A stretch of 9,697 nucleotides of DNA from Saprospiraceae bacterium (GTDB lineage Bacteria; Bacteroidota; Bacteroidia; Chitinophagales; Saprospiraceae). Below are positions 1 to 6,903 of the stretch, in pieces (the stretch's first letter is position 1; every line of letters starts with the position of its first letter). The stretch covers positions 1 through 9,697 of the forward strand of contig JABDJE010000305.1 in assembly GCA_013002625.1 (NCBI GenBank), in the 5' to 3' direction. The notes under the pieces are model-generated. The model was not told the origin of the DNA and did no database searches. It worked only from the letters and a program-made list of their open reading frames with translations. The position numbers and the translations under genes are program-made.

Positions 1-2405
1 GTCATGGGACGATCTCTATTCTCGCCGGAGGCAAACTGAATAAATCCCAAACGAGATCCAATTACAAAGGCTATATGGGTGCCTTCCCCTGGGCTCAAGT
101 TGCAACATTGAGAATTAGTGATACAGTGGTTATCCTGTCTGGAAAAAAGTTTGCGAAGGCATTGAGGTACGCCGTTGATGAATTGGAAGCAGATGTAGTG
201 ACTATGTCTATGGCTGGCACACCCACAATGCGGATGCTGGATGCTATTAATTATGCTTATGAAAAGGGCGTACTAGTTGTATCAGCAGGTGGGAATAGCT
301 GGCATAAGGGATTTGAGACTGTATTGAGTGAAGATTTGATGTACCCGGCTCGATTTCATCGTGTACTTGGTGTAACGGGTGCCACCTATGATGACACACC
401 TTATTTGATTTCGTACAATGAAGATTGGAAAACCCGAAATGAAGGAGATGAAGATATGCAGACCTGTTATGGGCCCGAAGAAGCGATGAAATCGGTGATG
501 GCAGCATATACCCCAAATGTATTTTGGGCAGGCAAGAAAGCAGATGAAGGCTTGTTTGGATTAACTGGCGGAGGCACATCTTCAGCTACACCTCAGGTGG
601 CTGCGGCGGCGGCTCTATGGCTACACTATAATAAAAGTGAACTCGATCATCTTAATGGCGAAGATGCGTGGAAAAAAGTTGAAGCAGTCCGTAAGGCATT
701 GTTTGATACTGCCTACAAAGTGCATGAAGATGTGTTAGGTAATGGGATTTTGAGAGCTAAAGACGCACTTGATATTAAGCCTACTCAAAAGTATTTAAAT
801 GAATTAAAAAAGACGCCTGCTGACACGCTTGAGAAAGGATGGTTTTCAAATCTTATTGGAATGTTCGATCCGTTTAACTCAAACGAACGAAAGCGGAAGC
901 TTAGCTCAATGCTCCACACTGAAGCCCAACAGGTATTGATGGTGGATCCAGATTTAAGGCACTTTAAAAATAAGTCCAAGCTCAGTGCCAAGCTTAAACT
1001 TGCGATCATTAAAAGTCCTTACGCGTCCAATACCCTAAAGGAGGTATTGAGTGCTGATAAAGAAGTTATAAATCTAATTGCTAAAAAGAGTACAAATCGA
1101 AATCTTGACTTACCGATCTATTGCAAACGGGTGAAATTGACTAAAAAGAAAAGAAATGATAAACACACACTGCTAATTAGTTCTTCCCAGCCTTTAGAAG
1201 CGTTGAGTTTTAAAAGAAAGAAAAAGGCTGATGAAGGGATAGTTGGAACCCTAAAAATAAAGAAGGCCAACAATCGCAACCTGGATTCAAATATAAACCT
1301 ACGCCTGCCATCAGATGAAGACTACGTCTATTTGGTTTGTGAAACGGACGAGCGGGGAAGAAAGCACTACAGTTGGAACTACCCAGGGCTAAAGAAATTA
1401 AAATCTGATCGAAATCTGATATCACAAAAGCAGGCTGACATAATAGAATTCCGCTATGGAGAAGGAAGGAATATATTTAAAAGGATAAAGCAATTGGCTA
1501 TTACCATATTTCGACTTGTAAAGGAGGAAGCACTTTCAGATTTAAAAGGTTTGGTTTATTGTGAGCCCATGAAGGAATTAGGCTGGAAAGCAGTCGATAC
1601 AGATGTAAGAAATAGAATAAAGAAGCAAAGGAAAACATTGTATTTATCCCATGGGATTCTAAGTTCCACCGAGAATGCGTTTGGTGATCTGATAAGCAAC
1701 AAAGCATTTTTAACAAGCTTTAAGTCCAGCGGGTATGATCCTATAATCTTGGGATTTAATATGCCAACGGTACGAACTTCGATATCAGAAAATATTGATT
1801 CAATCAGAGGTAGTTTAAGTCGACTGAATTTACAAAATCAAGAACTTACTGTGATAGGGCATTCACGTGGATGTCTGGTGGCACGTCAATTATTTGGCCG
1901 TTACAAGAATGTCAGAATGATTCTCAATGCAGGACCTCATTTGGGTACACCCCTGGCACACGAAAATTTTATACCTGAGTTCCTTGATAGTATTACGGGC
2001 ATGATACTATCTGTTGCAGGCATGACTTCACCAGTATTGAAAGCTATTCCAGGAATTATTATCGATTATGTAAGAAGAGGTATTGCACTTGAAGGTCTGA
2101 CGGACATGGCTGAAGGCAGTTCTTTTCTTGCAAAACTCAATAAAGCTTATCCAATGGAATCAACGAAACACACAGTGATTGGATTGAATTTTACAGCTAG
2201 CGGCATTAATAAGTTCATTGATAATGTATGGGATTCGACTATATTCAGAGACGAGGATAATGATATCGCGGTACCGTTTAATTCAGCAATGTCGATAGGC
2301 GAGGGTGATCCACAAAGAATTTATACTTATATGGATACAGATACGCATCATATTTCATTTTTCGAGGATGATGCTATTGTAAAAGATATTACGGAGCTCC
2401 TCTAG
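1..2405 (+). CDS. Subtilisin-like (S8) serine protease fused to a C-terminal alpha/beta-hydrolase (lipase-like) domain, 5'-truncated by the window edge
   Basis: The frame is open from the left edge (first full codon at 3) to TAG at 2403-2405, giving 800 visible residues. It opens with HGT at 3-11, the catalytic-His motif of subtilases, so the ATG at 75 is internal; the real start and the catalytic Asp lie upstream. The oxyanion Asn lies in SAGGNS (codon 294-296) and the catalytic Ser in GGGTSSATP (codon 579-581). Residues of roughly 260-540 are lysine-rich and match no family I recognise. From about 1640 an alpha/beta-hydrolase fold follows: SHG (1647-1655, oxyanion side), nucleophile elbow GHSRG (1857-1871, Ser at 1863), candidate acid in DNDIAVP (Asp at 2262) and candidate base in THHISFF (His at 2346 or 2349). 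The motifs are seen directly; protease and esterase/lipase activity follow from family knowledge. Substrate, location and any signal peptide cannot be judged without the N-terminus. A role as a defence or conflict effector is only a guess. Confidence 0.9.
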   Translation, partial: HGTISILAGGKLNKSQTRSNYKGYMGAFPWAQVATLRISDTVVILSGKKFAKALRYAVDELEADVVTMSMAGTPTMRMLDAINYAYEKGVLVVSAGGNSWHKGFETVLSEDLMYPARFHRVLGVTGATYDDTPYLISYNEDWKTRNEGDEDMQTCYGPEEAMKSVMAAYTPNVFWAGKKADEGLFGLTGGGTSSATPQVAAAAALWLHYNKSELDHLNGEDAWKKVEAVRKALFDTAYKVHEDVLGNGILRAKDALDIKPTQKYLNELKKTPADTLEKGWFSNLIGMFDPFNSNERKRKLSSMLHTEAQQVLMVDPDLRHFKNKSKLSAKLKLAIIKSPYASNTLKEVLSADKEVINLIAKKSTNRNLDLPIYCKRVKLTKKKRNDKHTLLISSSQPLEALSFKRKKKADEGIVGTLKIKKANNRNLDSNINLRLPSDEDYVYLVCETDERGRKHYSWNYPGLKKLKSDRNLISQKQADIIEFRYGEGRNIFKRIKQLAITIFRLVKEEALSDLKGLVYCEPMKELGWKAVDTDVRNRIKKQRKTLYLSHGILSSTENAFGDLISNKAFLTSFKSSGYDPIILGFNMPTVRTSISENIDSIRGSLSRLNLQNQELTVIGHSRGCLVARQLFGRYKNVRMILNAGPHLGTPLAHENFIPEFLDSITGMILSVAGMTSPVLKAIPGIIIDYVRRGIALEGLTDMAEGSSFLAKLNKAYPMESTKHTVIGLNFTASGINKFIDNVWDSTIFRDEDNDIAVPFNSAMSIGEGDPQRIYTYMDTDTHHISFFEDDAIVKDITELL

Positions 2406-2406
2406 A

Positions 2407-3021
2407 TCAAGAAAGTTGCTGGACGAGATAAAACATTTCTCTTCCAATTTCAAATACTTTTTCAGAGTAGGCCTTCGATTCCTCAGGGCTATCGTCAAAG
2501 GCTTTTGGGTCAAGATAGGGCAGTGAAAAACGTTTCCATGCCCCTGGAACGAATGGACAGTTTTGATCAGCATGATCACAAACCATTACGGCAATGAAGT
2601 CGGAAGCAGGGTTGAAGACATCATCGATAACCTTTGAAAATGTCAGCAAAGTATTTTCATTTGCATTGCCGGTTCTGATGTGAAACTTCGGATTATCACC
2701 TTCATCCAGTTTTAGGATGTTCATTCCAAATTCCTGCAAAGCCTTTACCATTCTGTAATTAAAAGCTGTTGCTTCTGTGCCTGATGACCAACTGCTGATA
2801 TTAGAAACATTATAATGATTCAGCGCCAGCCAAAACATAATCTGCGCCAGTTGGCTTCTTCTGGAATTATGGGTACAGACAAAATTGACCTGTGCCTTAC
2901 CCATTGTTTTTACTGATTCATTAATAATACCAGCCAATGACTTGAGCTCCTCCTTTCTTACTTCTGGGATAGAGGAAATTTCGGATTCAATTTTTTCTAT
3001 GATTCCTGTTGGTATTGACAT
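2407..3021 (-). CDS. arsC: Arsenate reductase-like protein of the low-molecular-weight tyrosine phosphatase fold (ArsC type)
   Basis: This 204-residue protein has the phosphatase P-loop CTHNSRRS (Cys49 to Arg55-Ser56, C-x5-R-S). It also has a second cysteine pair, Cys148 and Cys155, in VCDHADQNCP. That spacing matches the Cys82/Cys89 pair that relays the disulfide in S. aureus ArsC, and an LDP (170-172) follows at the expected general-acid position. True tyrosine phosphatases lack the pair, so arsenate reduction to arsenite with thiol (probably thioredoxin) recycling is the better call. A helical N-terminal extension of about 40 residues precedes the P-loop, as I recall for Bacteroidota members of about 200 residues; this and the 9-nt spacing favour the ATG at 3021 over the internal Met40. 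It lies 9 nt downstream of the PiT transporter, surely co-transcribed. Its stop is 1 nt from the convergent upstream gene. Reductase activity is inferred, not demonstrated; some homologues are annotated only as protein-tyrosine phosphatases. Confidence 0.85.
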   Translation of the reverse strand: MSIPTGIIEKIESEISSIPEVRKEELKSLAGIINESVKTMGKAQVNFVCTHNSRRSQLAQIMFWLALNHYNVSNISSWSSGTEATAFNYRMVKALQEFGMNILKLDEGDNPKFHIRTGNANENTLLTFSKVIDDVFNPASDFIAVMVCDHADQNCPFVPGAWKRFSLPYLDPKAFDDSPEESKAYSEKVFEIGREMFYLVQQLS

Positions 3022-3030
3022 AGCCGAATT

Positions 3031-5454
3031 CTATTTCTCGGAATTATTATCTGAATCGTCATTGGTGTCATTTGATTCCTTTTCTCCACCATCTCCTTTT
3101 ACATCTGAATCTGATTTACCGTCTGTACTCTTCAAAATAGTCTTGACTTCTTTCTTCATTTCCTTCATTTCTTTTTTAATATCAGAAGGTCCAATTGACT
3201 CAACGATAGGTGGATTAAGGATAAGCTCATCGAGAACCCTCACAACTCTGTTCGAGAATAAGCCCAAATTTCTTAATTCACCAAGATGGTTCAGGTAAAG
3301 GATACTGTTTCGCGTCTTGACTTTTTTATTCTTAATACGTTTGATCTGATTCTTCCGCACATTTCGTGTCAAATTAACGAAGATATTGATGTTGTGATAG
3401 AGTTTGTCAACCATAGCTCCATCCATTTGATCGTAAAGTTCAAGAATCATTTCAAAACGCTCACGTAGCATATCTTGCATGGAATCCAATTCTTCGATCT
3501 GTTCCGATAACAATGTTTTATGATTGTTATCTATATGGTCCATATTGCGTTTTAATATGGATTGCGTTTGTTTGGACATTTCATACAGGTAGTCCACGAT
3601 AAGAATATACATATGCCCCAGTTCGAGTTCATTCTCTGGAATTTTATCCAGAATATGACTCGAAATCTGTTTTAATTTTGAAATACTACTAGAGACTGAC
3701 TTGGATGATTGGTAAGCCTTGGATAATGTATCCAAATCTTCATCCTTCAGACCTTGCAATGATAAATCAAGAAGGGCATTGTATTGAAATAAATAAGTTT
3801 TGATTTGTTTTTTACATAGATGTAATATTTTGACGCTACTCAAGAGACCTTCTTCGAGGGCTTTTTCAGCTGCAATCTGTTCATCTAATCTGTCTTTATG
3901 GTATCTATGCGTTCGATATATAAGAACAATAGCAATTAAAATCATAACTCCTATGGCGATCAATCCTCCGAAGTAAAATATGAATGCCAGGACCATCGCT
4001 ACGACAAATGCTGAGAATGCCGTAAAGAACCATCCGCCAATAACGGACAAAACACCGGATACACGATAGACGGCACTTTCACGTCCCCACGCACCATCCG
4101 CTAATGAAGTACCCATGAATACCATAAATGTTACATAGGTTGTTGACAAGGGCAATTTTAGATTTGTTCCGATAGCAATCAAAATACTGGCGACAACCAG
4201 AGTGACTGACGCTCTGATCATGTCAAAGTTGGGCGCTTCCTTACCCAAGGCTAATTGCTTTGTTCTGAATGGCGTCTGATCGAATTGTTTTTCGATCCCG
4301 TCTTGCATTCTCTTAGGCATGACCTTGTTAACGACTGTGGCCATTTTTGCAAAATTTCTAACCAATCTTCTTGATAATACAAAGGAAGAAAATCTTTCAA
4401 ATCCCTCATCCTGCCTTCCAAGATCCAGCGATGTCTTTAGGACAGATTTTGCTTTCTTAGAAGTGTACAAGGTAATCACCATGATCAGTCCTGCAGCCAG
4501 CAATATCAATGTAGGGGTTGGAACTTTTCCGGCAAGACCATCCATCAGGAGTTGATCTGCACCGACACCGCCAGATTCGACGTAAAGTTGGTAAGAATTA
4601 TAGCCGGCAATGGGGACACCAATAAAGTTTACCAAATCATTGCCCGCGAAGGCCATAGCCAATGCGAATGTGCCAACTAGGACCAGAACCTTGAGGATAT
4701 CGACTTTAAAGAGCCTGTTCAGGATATAAAGTAAAAGCGTCCAACCTATAAAACTAACCGTCATAATGGCCAGAGTATTTTCTTTGAGCAGTGATTTAAA
4801 ATCATCACTCATGAACGAGGCACCTTTGGCACCCTTAATCATCATAAAGTAAGTGATGGCCATGATGCCTAGTCCACCCCAGATGGCACCAAATTTTCGG
4901 ATGCGGCTTTCATGCTCAAAAGAGAAAAGTAATCGACTTAAATATTGGATGATCACACCTGCCGAAAAGGCAATGACGACCGAGAGCAGTATGCCCGATA
5001 TAATGGCCATGGCCTTAGCCGAATTGATATATTCTCCAAGAGCTAAGGCATTTGGATCTGTATAAATCTTGATTACAGAAATGGCGACTGCGGCTCCCAG
5101 TAATTCAAACACAATGGATACTGTGGTTGAAGTAGGCATTCCGAAGGTATTGAATGTGTCAAGTAAAATGACATCAGTGACCATGACGGCGAGGAACAGG
5201 ACCATAATTTCCGAGAAATAGAAATACTCGGGATGGAATATCCCTTTTCGGGCCACTTCCATCATGCCGGATGAAAATGTGGCACCAACGAGCACACCCA
5301 GTGCTGCAATAAAAATAATTAATTTGAAATTGGCTGCTTTGGCGCCAACCGCACTATTTAGAAAGTTTACCGCGTCATTACTAACGCCTACAATCAAATC
5401 AGAAATAGCAAGAATAAATAATACAATGACCAGGATTAAGTAAATTGACTCCAT
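3031..5454 (-). CDS. pit: PiT-family inorganic phosphate transporter with a long PhoU-like cytoplasmic C-terminal region
   Basis: This 807-residue protein has a PiT (PF01384-like) membrane part and a long soluble tail. Family signatures appear in both inverted halves: GVSNDAVNF at 23-31 and AGNDLVNFIG at 270-279, plus the serine-threonine loops GMPTSTT at 105-111 and LPLSTTY at 434-440. About ten to twelve hydrophobic segments are visible between residues 3 and 514, with a soluble loop near 333-410. Residues 515-750 are charged and helical, resembling the PhoU-like regulators that often accompany phosphate carriers. Residues 775-807 form an Asp/Ser/Asn/Lys-rich tail. The family imports phosphate by cation symport across the inner membrane and generally also admits arsenate, which fits the reductase gene 9 nt downstream. 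It is longer than classical PitA (about 500 residues) because of the tail. The PhoU assignment rests on helical character and position and is less certain than the transporter call. Confidence 0.92.
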   Translation of the reverse strand: MESIYLILVIVLFILAISDLIVGVSNDAVNFLNSAVGAKAANFKLIIFIAALGVLVGATFSSGMMEVARKGIFHPEYFYFSEIMVLFLAVMVTDVILLDTFNTFGMPTSTTVSIVFELLGAAVAISVIKIYTDPNALALGEYINSAKAMAIISGILLSVVIAFSAGVIIQYLSRLLFSFEHESRIRKFGAIWGGLGIMAITYFMMIKGAKGASFMSDDFKSLLKENTLAIMTVSFIGWTLLLYILNRLFKVDILKVLVLVGTFALAMAFAGNDLVNFIGVPIAGYNSYQLYVESGGVGADQLLMDGLAGKVPTPTLILLAAGLIMVITLYTSKKAKSVLKTSLDLGRQDEGFERFSSFVLSRRLVRNFAKMATVVNKVMPKRMQDGIEKQFDQTPFRTKQLALGKEAPNFDMIRASVTLVVASILIAIGTNLKLPLSTTYVTFMVFMGTSLADGAWGRESAVYRVSGVLSVIGGWFFTAFSAFVVAMVLAFIFYFGGLIAIGVMILIAIVLIYRTHRYHKDRLDEQIAAEKALEEGLLSSVKILHLCKKQIKTYLFQYNALLDLSLQGLKDEDLDTLSKAYQSSKSVSSSISKLKQISSHILDKIPENELELGHMYILIVDYLYEMSKQTQSILKRNMDHIDNNHKTLLSEQIEELDSMQDMLRERFEMILELYDQMDGAMVDKLYHNINIFVNLTRNVRKNQIKRIKNKKVKTRNSILYLNHLGELRNLGLFSNRVVRVLDELILNPPIVESIGPSDIKKEMKEMKKEVKTILKSTDGKSDSDVKGDGGEKESNDTNDDSDNNSEK

Positions 5455-5531
5455 TAGAAAAGTTAGGTTGGATTTAAGTTATCACTTTAAAATAGTTCTC
5501 TCGTTATGAAGATTGTTACTTATACCACTAA

Positions 5532-5547
5532 GTAAAATGATTTTTAC
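5532..5547. repeat. Small inverted repeat upstream of the PiT gene
   Basis: GTAAAA (5532-5537) and TTTTAC (5542-5547) are perfect inverted arms around a 4-nt spacer. The site is about 80 nt upstream of the transporter start, inside the 194-nt gap after arsM. It could be an operator half of the transporter-reductase transcript or chance in AT-rich DNA. No clear TAnnTTTG element is visible on the minus strand of this gap. Confidence 0.35.
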
Positions 5548-5593
5548 CACATTATTCGATGATAAATGGAATATTTTTTTGAAGCGTGATCTT

Positions 5594-5618
5594 AATTGAT
5601 TTAACCACACAATCAATT
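5594..5618. repeat. 8-bp perfect inverted repeat between arsM and the PiT gene
   Basis: AATTGATT (5594-5601) and AATCAATT (5611-5618) are exact reverse complements separated by 9 nt. The site lies 31 nt after the arsM stop and about 140 nt before the transporter start. No T-run follows on the minus strand and the stem is purely AT-rich, so it is a poor intrinsic terminator. Symmetric arms with one helical turn between centres would suit a dimeric repressor, but no regulator gene is present in the window. Confidence 0.45.
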
Positions 5619-5648
5619 TAGAATGGTTATTCCTTGGTAAGTATTGTT

Positions 5649-6716
5649 TTAGCAACAGCTGTCAGCAGATTCCAATTGAGCTTGATTGAATGGCATATTG
5701 GTCCCACACCCTTCAAAAATGCCAAAGTGCGTGTCCCATGAACCATAAAATTCAAAGTATGCTTTGAAGCGGGTATCATACAGCATCTTATATGTATTGC
5801 CACAGACAGGCAGGACTTTGCCTTTTGGAAAGTAGTGATGGCCGTCAAGCATGAAAGCGGACGCATTCTCTGGAATTCCGCCTTTATAGCACACCGCTTG
5901 TCCATAATCTTCGCAGTCGGATTCAAGACCGTCTATTTTCATGAGGCGGAAAGTGACAGAATAGAACTTGATATCACCTACCAATCTTTGAATCTCGTCA
6001 TTCTCAATGGTAATCGGTCGATCTTCAATCGCACGCGGATCTGTAAAACCGGCTTTCTTAGCAATATTTAAAAAGTCATTCCAATACAAGGCTCCGCCGA
6101 GGCACTCACCCCAAAGGACAGAATTATTTTGAAGTTCTTGAGGAATACGTCTGTCCGCATAGACATCTGAAAAATACATTTCCCCACCAGGTTTCAAAAG
6201 CTGATAGGCATCAGACAATACCTTCAATTTATCGGTTGACAGATTTACAACGCAATTGGAGACTATCATATCAAAGCTTGACTGGGCTAAATCCAAATTG
6301 TCGAGCTGCTCGATATCACCTTTTAAAAATTGAACATTGGACTTGGTGTAACCAAATTGTTCTCTATGGTAATCGAGGTATTTGTTGGCAATATTCAATT
6401 GAGAATCCGTCATATCAATTCCTACAACCTGACCACGCTCTCCAACCAATTTACTCAGTATGTAACAATCACGACCACTGCCTGATCCCAGGTCAAGCAC
6501 GCTAAGACCTTCAATGGCTGAAGGTATCGTCAGGCCGCAACCATAGTATTTATTCAATACTTCATCGGCTACAAGTGTCAGCGCATCTTGCACATGTTTG
6601 GGTGGTGGATCCAAAGTACAGCACGCATTGGTTTTTAAATCCTCACTTGAATTTAAAGCGTTGCCATAGTATTCCTGTACTTCTGCTTTTATATCCGAGA
6701 CAGGTGTTTTATTCAT
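5649..6716 (-). CDS. arsM: Arsenite (As(III)) S-adenosylmethionine methyltransferase, ArsM
   Basis: This 355-residue protein belongs to the long bacterial ArsM form. The SAM-binding Rossmann motif I is VLDLGSGSGRD (73-83), with the acidic motif II end at GIDMT (99-103). The arsenic-binding cysteines of ArsM enzymes are in place: Cys32-Cys33 in NACCT, Cys60 in YYGCG, Cys155 in SNCVVNLS and Cys205 in GECLGGALYW. These correspond to the four cysteines known from the Cyanidioschyzon enzyme (C44, C72, C174, C224). The C-terminal region carries CEDYGQAV and VCGNTY, which I recall as shared by this subfamily, and the protein ends in Cys-Cys. The enzyme transfers methyl groups from SAM to As(III), giving methylated and eventually volatile arsenicals in the cytoplasm. 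The ATG at 6716 follows an AGAGAA stretch. It is co-directional with the PiT and reductase genes but 194 nt upstream of them, so it may have its own transcript. No residue needed for the call is missing. Confidence 0.93.
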   Translation of the reverse strand: MNKTPVSDIKAEVQEYYGNALNSSEDLKTNACCTLDPPPKHVQDALTLVADEVLNKYYGCGLTIPSAIEGLSVLDLGSGSGRDCYILSKLVGERGQVVGIDMTDSQLNIANKYLDYHREQFGYTKSNVQFLKGDIEQLDNLDLAQSSFDMIVSNCVVNLSTDKLKVLSDAYQLLKPGGEMYFSDVYADRRIPQELQNNSVLWGECLGGALYWNDFLNIAKKAGFTDPRAIEDRPITIENDEIQRLVGDIKFYSVTFRLMKIDGLESDCEDYGQAVCYKGGIPENASAFMLDGHHYFPKGKVLPVCGNTYKMLYDTRFKAYFEFYGSWDTHFGIFEGCGTNMPFNQAQLESADSCC

Positions 6717-6730
6717 TTCTCTTGGTTGTA

Positions 6731-6754
6731 TCTTTAGTTTTCTAAACTTAAAGA
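6731..6754 (-). promoter_or_regulatory. Imperfect palindrome in the arsM leader
   Basis: TCTTT-A-GTTT (6731-6740) pairs with AAAC-T-TAAAGA (6744-6754), a stem of about 10 bp with a single bulged base and a 3-nt loop. It ends 15 nt upstream of the arsM start codon, so it would lie at the 5' end or leader of the message. A repressor site or a leader hairpin limiting translation are both possible; neither can be decided from sequence. Confidence 0.35.
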
Positions 6755-6804
6755 CAAAGATGCTTGTTTTCCAATTAGAAGGGAAAGATCCCCTATAAAT
6801 GTCA

Positions 6805-6830
6805 ATTAAAGACTTTAATAGTCATTAATG
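6805..6830. promoter_or_regulatory. Cluster of two palindromes in the arsM / lipoprotein divergent region
   Basis: ATTAAAG-A-CTTTAAT (6805-6819) is a perfect odd-centred 15-bp palindrome. CATTAATG (6823-6830) is a perfect 8-bp palindrome directly after it. Both occupy the place where a -33 element would be expected for the adjoining TAATTTTG at 6831. A bound protein here could control the lipoprotein gene and perhaps the divergent arsM. AT-richness makes chance palindromes more likely, so this is tentative. Confidence 0.4.
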
Positions 6831-6838
6831 TAATTTTG
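6831..6838 (+). promoter_or_regulatory. Bacteroidota-type -7 promoter element for the lipoprotein gene
   Basis: TAATTTTG matches TAnnTTTG exactly and lies 65 nt upstream of the lipoprotein ATG, implying a leader of roughly 60 nt. No good -33 TTG is visible about 19 nt upstream, where the 15-bp palindrome lies instead, so the promoter may depend on an activator or be weak. Confidence 0.45.
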
Positions 6839-6903
6839 TTGGGTACAATCATAATATTCTTCAGCTTATACAGTTTAGTTAATTTGTAAATAAAAAATAT
6901 TCT

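Noticed and set aside
75..77. ATG at 75 as the start of the protease-hydrolase gene
   Set aside because: The frame stays open to the left edge and encodes the catalytic HGT motif at 3-11, so the gene must begin upstream of the window.
2393..2406. GGAGCTCC and TCTAGA as a terminator hairpin between the convergent genes
   Set aside because: Both are loopless even palindromes adjacent to each other; neither can fold into a terminator stem with a T-run.
2407..3021. Plain low-molecular-weight protein tyrosine phosphatase
   Set aside because: The Cys148/Cys155 relay pair typical of thioredoxin-coupled arsenate reductases and the arsenic gene context favour ArsC.
2885..3298. Plus-strand open frame of 137 codons spanning the reductase/transporter junction
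   Set aside because: It lies antisense to two well-identified genes, has low-complexity Ser/Phe-rich composition and shows no family motif.
5594..5618. Intrinsic terminator for arsM
   Set aside because: The inverted repeat is AT-only in most of its stem and has no T-run on the minus strand; a regulatory site or chance is more likely.
5627..5926. Minus-strand open frame of 99 codons overlapping the arsM 3' end
   Set aside because: Out of frame with arsM, no recognisable motif, and arsM is intact through its own stop at 5649.
6781..6806. Sigma-70 style TTGACA -35 box on the minus strand upstream of arsM
   Set aside because: TTGACA is present (6806-6801 on the minus strand), but no TATAAT-like box occurs at 16-18 nt, and Bacteroidota promoters use a different consensus.
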